From Elusimicrobiota bacterium (GTDB taxonomy: Bacteria; Elusimicrobiota; Elusimicrobia; FEN-1173), in contig JAEURZ010000013.1 of the NCBI GenBank assembly GCA_016788905.1, forward strand, positions 1-64,000: a stretch of 64,000 nucleotides of DNA. The letters are read 5' to 3'. Below the pieces are notes generated by a model. That model did not search any database, had not been told where the DNA came from, and saw nothing but the letters and a program-made list of their open reading frames with translations. Of the stretch, positions 52,344-61,091 are shown in pieces; within the stretch, counting starts at the first letter, position 1; each line of letters begins with the position of its first letter. The translations under genes and the position numbers were made by a program.

Positions 52344-53496
52344 GAATCCCTCCCTTATCTTTGAAAGACAGGAGCACCCGGGCAATCCGCATCGCGGCCC
52401 GGCCGTCCCCATAACATTCTGTCCCTTTCTTGAAAAAAGGCCATATCCCCTTATAATTTTTATAAAGGATATTCCATCCAGCCTTCACAGTCTCAATCCA
52501 TTCGGTTTCATTTCGTAACGTGACACAAGGGACTTTAGACCAAAAGGCTTCCTTTTGCAGGCCGCCGGAATCCGTCATAACCATTTCCGCTTGGGACACG
52601 AGGGCCACGACATCAAGATAGGAGAGGGGATCAATCACTTGAACAAGTGAGGAGAACCGGACGTTTGACTTCGCATACACCCCCCTCGTTCGAGGGTGCA
52701 TCGGAAAGATGACCATTTTCCCTTTTGCCGAAGAGTTAATGAAACGAATAATTTTCTCAAAAGAGTTCGTATCCGATGTGTTTTCAGCCCGGTGAACCGT
52801 CACCACGACATAGCGGCGCGGCTTAAGAGAGAACTGTTTTAAAACCTTCGATGAGGTGAGCGCTTTTGCCCGTGTCGATTCAAAAACATCCCGCATCACA
52901 TCACCCACATTGATCGCCAACGGGTGATCCATATCCCAATGAGGCACTTTTTGATCGGGGCCTGCCCATGGGATAAGATTTCCGTTGTTCAACCGTCGGA
53001 CACGACCTTCCCGCCGCAGAACCTCCACAGCATTTTTACTTGTGCAAAAAAAGAGGGACGATACCTGGTCGGTGAGGATCCGATTAATTTCCTCAGGCAT
53101 TTGTTTGTTGTAACTTCGCAGTCCAGATTCAACATGGGCCACGGGAATATGCATTTTCGCCGCGGCAAGAGCGGCCCCAAGGGTCGTATTGGTATCGCCA
53201 TAAACGACCACCAGGTCGGGTTTTTCCCGATAAAAAACTTTTTCTGTTCGAGTGAGAATCCGAGCTGTTTGTTCCCCATGGGAACCCGACCTAACATTAA
53301 GAAAATAATCAGGGGGAGGGATTCCCAGTCCCTGAAAAAACACCTCCGACATATTGCGATCGTAATGCTGGCCCGTATGAATGACCAGATTCTTTAAATC
53401 CGCTTTTTTTTTCCTTGTGAACCGCCCCAGGGCAATGGCAACAGGAGCATACTTGACAAATTGGGGACGGGCTCCAATGACATGAATAAATTTCAT
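52336..53496 (-). CDS. wbpI: UDP-N-acetylglucosamine 2-epimerase-type enzyme (WbpI-like)
   Basis: 386 residues from ATG 53496 with GAGG upstream. FIHVIGARPQFVKYAPVA, HTGQHYDRNMSEVFFQGLGI, VVVYGDTNTTLGAALAA, HVESGLRSYNKQMPEEINR, MHPRTRGVY, MVMTDSGGLQKEAFWSKVPC, LRNETEWIETV. The fold and signatures are WecB/WbpI. In this context it converts UDP-GlcNAc3NAcA to UDP-ManNAc3NAcA. The final residues overlap the fusion gene by 8 bases. Confidence 0.92.
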   Translation of the reverse strand: MKFIHVIGARPQFVKYAPVAIALGRFTRKKKADLKNLVIHTGQHYDRNMSEVFFQGLGIPPPDYFLNVRSGSHGEQTARILTRTEKVFYREKPDLVVVYGDTNTTLGAALAAAKMHIPVAHVESGLRSYNKQMPEEINRILTDQVSSLFFCTSKNAVEVLRREGRVRRLNNGNLIPWAGPDQKVPHWDMDHPLAINVGDVMRDVFESTRAKALTSSKVLKQFSLKPRRYVVVTVHRAENTSDTNSFEKIIRFINSSAKGKMVIFPMHPRTRGVYAKSNVRFSSLVQVIDPLSYLDVVALVSQAEMVMTDSGGLQKEAFWSKVPCVTLRNETEWIETVKAGWNILYKNYKGIWPFFKKGTECYGDGRAAMRIARVLLSFKDKGGIRG

Positions 53497-53575
53497 CCCA
53501 TCCTCACAGGTAGGCAACAAAAACCCCAAAGAACCATCATGATCATTCTTTCCGTCTTTGCCTTATCAATCAAAC

Positions 53576-54448
53576 CTAGTTGTCATTCCGTTTAGAAAGA
53601 ACAAAAGTAAATTGCCATGCCATCAATCGAATGATGGGAATCTTTAGGACAATTCGATCCAGGGCATTAAATAAACGGTGAACGGCTTCAATTTTTATGA
53701 ATACGCCAAGAATGGAAAATAAATGCCAGAAGTGAACTTCACTCACTTCAAAAAAACGTTGGGCAAAAGAGACATCTCGCATCGAAAGGATATGCCCCTT
53801 TTCCCATTTGGTTCGCATCTGTGGGGTAAACTCTCGGTAGAGTTTGATGACTGGATTATAATTCAATGCTTCCACTGCCAAAACCTTACCCCCTGGTTTA
53901 AGAATTCGACGAAGTTCGGGAAAAGCATAACTAAGGTCTAAGTGATGAAGCATCCCACTGCAAATAACGATATCAACGGAATTGTCCGGAAGACCAGTGT
54001 TTTCACAATCGCCCTGTAAATACAAGGTATTTTCCGATAAATGACACGAGTTGGCTTTGGCTTGGCAGTTTTGAATTGAGACATCACTGATATCGATTCC
54101 AATAGAAAGGGCCGCTCCGGCCTGGGCGGCTAAAAGGCTCATTGCTCCATTTCCGCAGGCATAATCTAAAAATATTTTTTCTCCACAGTTTTTTTTAATC
54201 CAGGATTCCACATAGGCTCTGGATAATTGAGTGGTTGAATAATATTTTTTATTGCCATGAAGAAGTTCAAAGGTATCCTTTGGAAGGTTGGAAATAATTT
54301 CAGCATTCCGATCTTTGTTATGAAATGCCAATTCCTCTTTTTTCCTATTATTCAGGCTGGCTTGCCAAACCGCTGAGGAAGCATTTTTAGCCTTATTAAC
54401 CAATTCGGATTTTAATTCTTGTGCGAAAGATTTAGATGTGGTTTGCAT
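53576..54448 (-). CDS. Class I SAM-dependent methyltransferase
   Basis: 290 residues from ATG 54448 (GAGGAG upstream). FLDYACGNGAMSLLAAQAGA (motif I), IGIDISDVSIQNCQAKA, NSVDIVICSGMLHHLDLSYA, ELRRILKPGGKVLAVEALNY. Substrate unknown; a sugar O- or N-methyl or chain-terminating role is plausible. It stands alone with gaps of ~100 bases upstream and 80 downstream. Confidence 0.9.
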   Translation of the reverse strand: MQTTSKSFAQELKSELVNKAKNASSAVWQASLNNRKKEELAFHNKDRNAEIISNLPKDTFELLHGNKKYYSTTQLSRAYVESWIKKNCGEKIFLDYACGNGAMSLLAAQAGAALSIGIDISDVSIQNCQAKANSCHLSENTLYLQGDCENTGLPDNSVDIVICSGMLHHLDLSYAFPELRRILKPGGKVLAVEALNYNPVIKLYREFTPQMRTKWEKGHILSMRDVSFAQRFFEVSEVHFWHLFSILGVFIKIEAVHRLFNALDRIVLKIPIIRLMAWQFTFVLSKRNDN

Positions 54449-54550
54449 AGCACTCCTCAGAAAAAGCCCAACGGGTATGGGCATCATAACAAAATTTTAA
54501 CCGCCTAAAATTTGATCTTAAAGACACGGTTCAGCCAGAGATGCGACCCA

Positions 54551-55321
54551 TTATCCCCCCGGATGGAAAAATAATTTCAATAAGTCCGCGGAAGGATAAT
54601 TAATGAGCACTCCTTTTAAAGGGCCATGATAAATAAATAAACTTCCTGCTGCTAAAGCAGAAACACCCGACTGTTGTACAGCCATGGAAAAATCCTCCAA
54701 TTTCCCTGCCCCTCCCAAAGCCACGACTGGCAACGAGACTCGACTTGTAACACGTTTCAGTAATTCCGTGTCATACCCTTTCATGACACCATCGTTATTA
54801 ACAAAATTGACAATAAGTTCTCCCGCCCCCATCTGTTGCATAAGAACAACAAAATCTTCCACCCTGTGGTTGGTTTTTTTTTTCGCGTTATGGGTTACGA
54901 CCAGATAAGGACCTAACGCTTTCTTTAACACATCAATTGTCACAGCAACGCTTTGAGAACCAAATACCGTCGCCGCCTCTCTAACAATCCCTGGATTTTC
55001 AGCGGCCACGGATGATAAGGACACCTTCTCAATACCCAGTGCAAAGAGTTTCTTCATTTGATTGATATTCTTAATTCCACCCCCATAACACAACGGCATG
55101 AAACATTCAGAGGCAATATCTTCAATCATTTTGTAGTCGGGTTCCTGGCACTCCACCGAGGCGTCAATATCCAAAAAAATCAGCTCGTCCACTTCTTTTT
55201 CATTAAAAATTCGAACAGCATTAATCGGATCCCCAATGTAGGTATGATCTTTAAAACGAATCGTCTTGTAGAGTCCCCCTTTGTGAAGCAAGAGGCACGG
55301 GATCACCCTTTTATGGAACAC
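54551..55321 (-). CDS. hisF2: HisF-like cyclase subunit of a sugar amidotransferase
   Basis: 256 residues, TIM barrel of the HisF type: RVIPCLLLHKGGLYKTIRF, DELIFLDIDASVECQEPDY, PLCYGGGIKNINQMKKLF, KVSLSSVAAENP, IVNFVNNDGVMKGYDTELL, VVALGGAGKLEDF. The HisF scaffold is kept, but the first segment differs from biosynthetic HisF (DVxxGRVVKG). Context with HisH and WbpG-like genes, as in hisH2-hisF2 of Pseudomonas, indicates O-antigen amidination. Overlap with hisH is nil (2-base gap). Confidence 0.9.
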   Translation of the reverse strand: MFHKRVIPCLLLHKGGLYKTIRFKDHTYIGDPINAVRIFNEKEVDELIFLDIDASVECQEPDYKMIEDIASECFMPLCYGGGIKNINQMKKLFALGIEKVSLSSVAAENPGIVREAATVFGSQSVAVTIDVLKKALGPYLVVTHNAKKKTNHRVEDFVVLMQQMGAGELIVNFVNNDGVMKGYDTELLKRVTSRVSLPVVALGGAGKLEDFSMAVQQSGVSALAAGSLFIYHGPLKGVLINYPSADLLKLFFHPGG

Positions 55322-55323
55322 GA

Positions 55324-55938
55324 TTACACCTCACAAAAGTTTTTCAATAAGGCCATCCCATATTTGTGGCTTTTCTCCGGGTGAAATTGTACACCAAAAA
55401 CATTCTCCCTTTGAAAGGCGCATGTAAATGGGCCCCCGTAGTTGGACTCTGCGACGACGTCTTCCGTGTTATGACAGACCACGTGGTACGAGTGTGTGAA
55501 ATAATATCGCTGATCTTCAGGCAAACCCGAAAAAAGGCCCAATGGCCGAACCACATTGATCGAATTCCATCCCATATGGGGAATCGGTAACTTCCTCTCC
55601 TCACCAGAAAAAGAGAAGCGTTTCGTTTCCGCGTCCACCCAGCCCAACCCCGGCTCCTGGCCTTCTTCACTTCTTTTTGTGAGAAGCTGCATCCCAAGAC
55701 ATATCCCAAGGACTTTCTTTTTACCAACACAAACTTCGTGATGAAGTACCTTATCAATCCCCGAATTAATTAAATTCCTCATCCCCGCATCAAAGGACCC
55801 CACGCCCGGCAAAATATATTTCCACTCCTGAGAAATGATGTTCAGGTCAGAAGTGATAATGGATTCCTGGCCTATTTTCTTGAGCATGGACTGAATCGAT
55901 TTGACGTTCCCCATTCCATAATCCAAGATAGCAATCAC
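55324..55938 (-). CDS. hisH2: HisH-like glutaminase subunit of a sugar amidotransferase
   Basis: 204 residues. Class I glutaminase: ILDYGMGNVKSIQSMLKKIG, ILPGVGSFDAGMRNLIN, LGICLGMQLLTKRSEEG (nucleophile Cys), GWNSINVVRP, and VFGVQFHPEKSHKYG (His, Glu). It hydrolyses glutamine and passes ammonia through HisF-like protein to the WbpG-like enzyme. Two bases before hisF2. Confidence 0.93.
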   Translation of the reverse strand: MIAILDYGMGNVKSIQSMLKKIGQESIITSDLNIISQEWKYILPGVGSFDAGMRNLINSGIDKVLHHEVCVGKKKVLGICLGMQLLTKRSEEGQEPGLGWVDAETKRFSFSGEERKLPIPHMGWNSINVVRPLGLFSGLPEDQRYYFTHSYHVVCHNTEDVVAESNYGGPFTCAFQRENVFGVQFHPEKSHKYGMALLKNFCEV

Positions 55939-55965
55939 GAGCGCACAACCCTTGTCATTCGTAAT

Positions 55966-57105
55966 TCAGGCATAGTTCTCAATCCTCCTACCAAGAATCT
56001 TGGACGCTAAGGATTGGACGGTTTTCATGACTTTATAATACCGTTCCATGTTCGGAAAATCGCTGTACCGGTGAGACGGCGCGTTCAATATTTCCTCGAA
56101 TTCCAGAAGAGGAACGCCAAGTTTTTTGGCGACATAGGCTTTGTCCGATTTGAGTTCGAGGGGACTATAGAGGGGCTTCTCCAACTCCGCAAGTGCCTGA
56201 TCACGAGTGAGTTGGCCCGACACAATCAAACTTGAGAGATGCGGCTTTCTTTTGTCATACCCAAATTTCATTGGCAAGTAGTAATTTTGAAAAAACTTGG
56301 TAAAGAGCGACTCCCCATGTTTTCTATCATACGCCTTGTAGCCCAGACACTTCTGAAGAATTTCCAAGGCCTCTGATTTAACGTAAGGCATATAATTTAA
56401 TGGTCGAACCGTTTTCATTCCCTTGATGAAGGGATAGTACAAATAGTATTCAAGGAACCCAATCGTTTTGTATTTTCGTAGCTTTAGTTTACCGAACCTC
56501 TTTTGGATGGCCTTCAGGTTAATGGAATCCATGGCGGTCCAATGCCATGAGCGCGGGAAAACGAACTCGGAGGCAAGATTTCCCCCACTTAAGACATATT
56601 TTATTTTGTGTTTTGTTGCAAAGTGATAAAGGGAAGCGAAAAAAGCATGGTCCTGCGGCACATCTTGGTTTGCGATCCCTGATTTCATGTAGGCAAGCTG
56701 TAAATCCCTCATCTCGTTCCAATCAATCACAATGGTATACAGGTTCCATCCACAATAGTTGACAATCTTTTCAATGTTTTGAACAGCCAATTCACTGTTC
56801 CACCCCCCATCGACGTGAACGACGAGGGGACGAAGGCCGATCTCTTTCACTTTAAGTGCCAAATAGGAACTGTCAATTCCCCCACTTAACCCCAGAATAC
56901 AATCATAAGGTTTATTTTTTTCTTCTGTCTGTATTTTCTCAACAATCCGGGCAAGTTTCTTTTTCCCTTCATCGTTGGGAAACCAGGACTTGGAACGCAT
57001 TTCTTTAAACGAGTGGCAGTGGTTGCAAATCCCCTTTTCATCAAAAGTGATGGCGGGGTCGCTTGTGTCCATCACGCAATTGAGACACACTCGGTTGTCA
57101 GCCAT
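55966..57105 (-). CDS. wbpG: WbpG-like N-acetyl-sugar amidotransferase
   Basis: 379 residues from ATG 57105 (GAGG upstream). Zinc region CLNCVMDTSDPAITFDEKGI...CNHC, then PP-loop ILGLSGGIDSSYLALKVKEI, LVVHVDGGWNSELAVQNIEK, YVLSGGNLASEFVFPRSWHW. With HisH/HisF it turns the 3-N-acetyl group to acetamidino, as in ManNAc3NAmA of Pseudomonas O5. First of a three-gene set reading wbpG-hisH-hisF. Confidence 0.93.
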   Translation of the reverse strand: MADNRVCLNCVMDTSDPAITFDEKGICNHCHSFKEMRSKSWFPNDEGKKKLARIVEKIQTEEKNKPYDCILGLSGGIDSSYLALKVKEIGLRPLVVHVDGGWNSELAVQNIEKIVNYCGWNLYTIVIDWNEMRDLQLAYMKSGIANQDVPQDHAFFASLYHFATKHKIKYVLSGGNLASEFVFPRSWHWTAMDSINLKAIQKRFGKLKLRKYKTIGFLEYYLYYPFIKGMKTVRPLNYMPYVKSEALEILQKCLGYKAYDRKHGESLFTKFFQNYYLPMKFGYDKRKPHLSSLIVSGQLTRDQALAELEKPLYSPLELKSDKAYVAKKLGVPLLEFEEILNAPSHRYSDFPNMERYYKVMKTVQSLASKILGRRIENYA

Positions 57106-57109
57106 TTTT

Positions 57110-58384
57110 TTACCTCGCGTCTTCAAACCGGCACAAGGTTACGGGGTCCGGTTTCATAAAAAAGAAAATTAAGATCATAAACCCAATGCCACTTGAAAGA
57201 AGCGCTGTCGTATACGCTTGTTCTAAGATAAGCACCGCAAACATAAAACCAATAAACAAACCCACTGGATTTTTATTGGATTGATAAATCATGTCCAGCA
57301 ATAAAAATAAAAACGGAATGACAATAACCGCCCCGAGATAACCCATCAATCCTCCTTGACCAAAAGCCACCAAGAACGCATTCGTATTGGAATTAGCCAA
57401 CGGGTTCCTATCGTAATGTTCACCGATAAAATAGGTGACAGAAAACTTAGTTTTACTAAGACCAAAAAGGAAGTTCCATCCTTCCGGCGGGTGATGAAAT
57501 ATCATATCAATGTAATCCCCTTGGGTCTTAACGGTCGCCGAAAAAACCCGCCGAAAAAAATAATCGGCCACATAGGAATACCCATTCAGACGCCATTCGA
57601 TCAGAAAAACAACGGACAGGAAGAACACGAACATCATGACAAGGCGAGGTAAATTAATAATTTGTTTTCTCGACACGAGAAAGCCGACGCCAAAAGACGC
57701 GAAACTATATAAAAAAGTGGCTTTGATTCCTAGCAACCAGTAAAAGTATACAGCAACCAAGAAAGACAATACAAACAAGAACATGTTTTTCTTAAACCCA
57801 GCCAAAAATCCTAAAAAAGGCGCGATAAGGTTGGTCCCCATTGAAATCAAATAGGCAATTAAAGATCTCGAGACAAAAAGCTCTCTCCCTTCAAGACGTC
57901 TGATGTAGGAGTCTGTCAATCCAAAACCCGCTGAAGGAGGAGAATGCCTTTGCGTCCAGAAAAAAACACACGCCAGGAAAACAATAAAGAAACACAAAAC
58001 AGATTGGTTCCCAATCAAAGGGTATCGTGGGAACTTTAAGTTTATTTTCCTCACGGCAAACAAAACGAACGTTGGCAATACCAATACCGCTAGGGCCAGC
58101 AACACGTTCTCTTCCCCTATGTAATTGGACACGGAGCATAGAGCAGCCATGGGTGTGAGTAATGCCAGGAATTGAAATACAATAAAAAAATCAGACGGCA
58201 AAAATTTCTTTTTGTTTAAGAGGGGTAGGGAGAGAAACGCCAAACCCATTAAACACAGAAACGCGATAGGCCCCACTTGCCATTTATTCATTCCCAATTC
58301 AATAAGAACGGTCTGCATCTTATGAGGAAGAATGATTCCTCCCAAAAACATTAGATACGACACAAAAACCAATGCACCGCTCAT
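57110..58384 (-). CDS. wzy: O-antigen polymerase-like membrane protein (Wzy)
   Basis: 424 residues, ~11 predicted membrane helices (start MSGALVFVSYLMFLGGIILP). A loop with HPPEGWNFLFGLSKTKFSVT, then HYDRNPLANSNTNAFLVAFG and QGGLMGYLGAVIVIPFLFLL, has the polymerase/ligase layout. Sequence is very divergent, as for all Wzy. It lies between flippase (4-base overlap) and WbpG, the usual setting. A separate WaaL-type gene is in operon A. Confidence 0.8.
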   Translation of the reverse strand: MSGALVFVSYLMFLGGIILPHKMQTVLIELGMNKWQVGPIAFLCLMGLAFLSLPLLNKKKFLPSDFFIVFQFLALLTPMAALCSVSNYIGEENVLLALAVLVLPTFVLFAVRKINLKFPRYPLIGNQSVLCFFIVFLACVFFWTQRHSPPSAGFGLTDSYIRRLEGRELFVSRSLIAYLISMGTNLIAPFLGFLAGFKKNMFLFVLSFLVAVYFYWLLGIKATFLYSFASFGVGFLVSRKQIINLPRLVMMFVFFLSVVFLIEWRLNGYSYVADYFFRRVFSATVKTQGDYIDMIFHHPPEGWNFLFGLSKTKFSVTYFIGEHYDRNPLANSNTNAFLVAFGQGGLMGYLGAVIVIPFLFLLLDMIYQSNKNPVGLFIGFMFAVLILEQAYTTALLSSGIGFMILIFFFMKPDPVTLCRFEDAR

Positions 58385-59628
58385 GGACGGGGTTTCCCTT
58401 TGCTAAAGTGAAACGACATCATGCAGTAAACCCCGTACATTAATCCGTACCCCGCACTATAAATTAAGAGAGCATTCTTATAACTTGCCGGAACGGAAAA
58501 TGCGCCGAGAGTAAATAGCAACAGTGCCGCCTGCCAAGCTAAATCATATTTTTGTTTTTCCGCGAGATACATCGTGTAGCTCAAAGGACTAGCAATAAAA
58601 CGCATGGCAAACATAGGGGTCAACCATGCGCATATCGTCCCCGCCATCCTCCAATTTTCACCATACCCTTTGGAAAACAGCGGCTCGCTAATCATCATGA
58701 ATAGAGGAACGGCAATTGCTGAACAAAGGCAAAGAACTTTGAGGGTATGGAGGTACTCCGCTTTACAATCCCCCTTGGCGATGAAGGCCTCGCTTGATAC
58801 ATTCTTGAAAACGTCTCGAATCGCTCCCCCCAACAATGCAACGGGGGCTCCAAAAATTCTCATGGCAAGAGCCGTCCAACCGGCGACGTCACTCCCAAAC
58901 CGTGCCTGAAGGATAAAAAGAGGCAACTGCCCGGCCACCGTATTCAACCCATCCGCCGGTAATGAATAAAGGGGAAACTTTCTGTAGCGACTTAAAGTGT
59001 TCCGAAGAGCTATCAACGAATCGGACATTCCAGAAGGAAATGAGCCGATTGGTAATCGAATAAACGTAACGGATAAAGACACCCCCAAGAGGGCACCCAC
59101 GGCATGAGCCAGCGCGAGCATACTGGCAGAGGGGAAGATGGCTCCCGCCAAAACCTGCAACAGGGCCACCGACAATGCTTGGCTGATACGGATAATTGAC
59201 AATTCGCGAAATTTCCCATCACAGGCGGCCAATGATTGCCATATTTGGGACAAAGAGACGAAAAGGGCTGCTGGAACAATAAGACACGCCATAGGGGGGG
59301 GCATCGAAAGGGAGAGTAACCCCGTGGAGGCAAAAACCACAAACAGGATAGCGAGTGGCACAGAAATAAAAAACACCAGTAATACCGCGGTTGCCACAAG
59401 CCTGTAACGGGCCTGCCCCACCTCCGCTAAACCAAACGCATGCTCCAGTCTTCCTGTGACGACAACCGAAGCAATGGATACATATCCCCACCAAATCGCG
59501 TAAACACCAAATTCCGCCGGTCCGTATATTCGCGCGATCACAAACGAAGCGATCAGCGGAATCGATTGAGCCGTTAGCATTCCCCCCAAAACGGTCCCAA
59601 CATTATTCCAATAATAGGATATTCTCAT
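58381..59628 (-). CDS. Polysaccharide flippase (Wzx-like)
   Basis: 415 residues with ~12 membrane helices; N-terminus SIPLIASFVIARIYGPAEFG is the standard Wzx entry. YSLPADGLNTVAGQLPLFIL and FGSDVAGWTALAMRIFGAPV match the mid-protein pattern of this family. It differs clearly from the flippase of operon B (45912-47234). Preceded by the GT4 gene with a 21-base gap. Confidence 0.85.
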   Translation of the reverse strand: MRISYYWNNVGTVLGGMLTAQSIPLIASFVIARIYGPAEFGVYAIWWGYVSIASVVVTGRLEHAFGLAEVGQARYRLVATAVLLVFFISVPLAILFVVFASTGLLSLSMPPPMACLIVPAALFVSLSQIWQSLAACDGKFRELSIIRISQALSVALLQVLAGAIFPSASMLALAHAVGALLGVSLSVTFIRLPIGSFPSGMSDSLIALRNTLSRYRKFPLYSLPADGLNTVAGQLPLFILQARFGSDVAGWTALAMRIFGAPVALLGGAIRDVFKNVSSEAFIAKGDCKAEYLHTLKVLCLCSAIAVPLFMMISEPLFSKGYGENWRMAGTICAWLTPMFAMRFIASPLSYTMYLAEKQKYDLAWQAALLLFTLGAFSVPASYKNALLIYSAGYGLMYGVYCMMSFHFSKGKPRP

Positions 59629-59649
59629 TCGTCGGTTTTTTGGGTCTGG

Positions 59650-60789
59650 TCATGCAACCACAGAACCACCAAACCCGTGATACAGATCAAGTAATTTTCG
59701 AGATTCGGTTTCCCAGTTAAACCGACTCTCAATAAGTATACGCCCATTATTGCCCATTTCTTCGGCTTGATCAGGATGAGCCATGATCCATTCAATGGCC
59801 TTTGCAATTTGAATTGGAGAAAGCGGATCGACACAGAGTCCGCATTGATTTTCTAAAACGAATTTCTTCCAATGTGGGAAATCAGAGGCAATCACCGGTA
59901 TTCCAGCCGCCATATACTCAAAAAGTTTATTCGGTTGGGATTTCGTGTGATTTGGGCATGGATGAAAAAGAACCAAACCCACAAGCGATTGGGACAAAAG
60001 ATCCCCCACCTCTGCCCGACTTATTAACCCTTTAAAAACAAATCGATTATTCTTTTTAACTTTCTGTTCTATGGCCTGACATAATTCAGGAGGCAAATCG
60101 CCCGCAATGTGCAAACTTAAACCTAATTTTTCCGGAAGCAATTCGACGGCTTCAATCATTTCCATCAAACCGCGCTCTTTCGATATCACTCCGACATAAG
60201 AGGCTATAGTCCCGTTGGCGTTCCTTTGGTGGGTGTTCTCATGGATAAGGTCAGAGAGAAGTGGGAAATTCTGAACAAGCACTGTTTTTTTTGAAGAAAA
60301 TTTTTCTCCAATGCTCGGGGTCGCGACAACAATCCCTGAAAAGAAAAAAGAACAAACTTTTTCAAGAAAATAAAACAAAACACCAACGGATTTTCTAAAA
60401 AGGATGGGCATCCAATCACGGCTGAGGATTGCGGCCGAATAGTCTTCATGAACATCATAAATAACTTTTTTTCCAATAAGCGCGAATCCAACTCCCGCCA
60501 ACAATAATTCCGGATCATGAAAATGAATAATTTTTGCCCCCGTTTTAAGAGCCGCCAGGGGAGCGGTAGTAAGCGAAGCCCACACTCGGCCAATTCGACC
60601 GCGGATCTTCTTCAATCGGACGATATGAACCCCCCCCATCTCTTCACTGGTCGTATGTTGAATCACCAAATGCGTTTTAAAACCCGCAGACGCAAGAGTA
60701 AGACATTCCTTGTAAAAGATTCTTACATCCTTGACAGGGTGGGCTGTTGAAAGATGACATACTGATAAAGGGTGGGACTGCTGATTCAT
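59650..60789 (-). CDS. Glycosyltransferase family 4
   Basis: 379 residues. VCHLSTAHPVKDVRIFYKEC, IHFHDPELLLAGVGFALIGK, VIYDVHEDYSAAILSRDWMP, IASYVGVISKERGLMEMIEA, SLHIAGDLPPELCQAI, NKLFEYMAAGIPVIASDFPH (donor-binding EX7E region). First gene of operon C. Specificity unknown. Confidence 0.92.
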   Translation of the reverse strand: MNQQSHPLSVCHLSTAHPVKDVRIFYKECLTLASAGFKTHLVIQHTTSEEMGGVHIVRLKKIRGRIGRVWASLTTAPLAALKTGAKIIHFHDPELLLAGVGFALIGKKVIYDVHEDYSAAILSRDWMPILFRKSVGVLFYFLEKVCSFFFSGIVVATPSIGEKFSSKKTVLVQNFPLLSDLIHENTHQRNANGTIASYVGVISKERGLMEMIEAVELLPEKLGLSLHIAGDLPPELCQAIEQKVKKNNRFVFKGLISRAEVGDLLSQSLVGLVLFHPCPNHTKSQPNKLFEYMAAGIPVIASDFPHWKKFVLENQCGLCVDPLSPIQIAKAIEWIMAHPDQAEEMGNNGRILIESRFNWETESRKLLDLYHGFGGSVVA

Positions 60790-61091
60790 TAAAATAACAC
60801 TTGTTGTGAATTACCTGTTTATCCTTTTTCGAATAAGTAATAATTAAATAGACTTTCTTAAAACCGCGACAACCGCAGGCCCAAGTCATTTAAACTATTC
60901 GCAGCCCTACGCTTTTCGGAAAATTATTGGGAAATTAATCGTGTTCGTTCATAAATTCTAACATACTAATAGCGATAAAGGGCCAAGAACGCCCCCATGG
61001 AGAATCCAAATAGTTTACAATGGGTAATCCTTAGAAGGGAGGAGCAGGCCCCGCCTGGCCAGGAAAAGCAAGGACGACTGGAAACTTTATA
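60790..61091. promoter_or_regulatory. Divergent intergenic region between operon C and the kelch gene
   Basis: About 300 bases without a gene. On the minus strand TTGTCG, 16 bases, TATTTA is a possible operon C promoter around 60850-60880. On the plus strand TTGGGA, 17 bases, CATAAA near 60928-60956 could serve the kelch gene. A GC-rich stretch (CAGGCCCCGCCTGGCC) lies at about 61045-61060 and can form a short hairpin. No repeats or ncRNA recognised. Confidence 0.35.
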
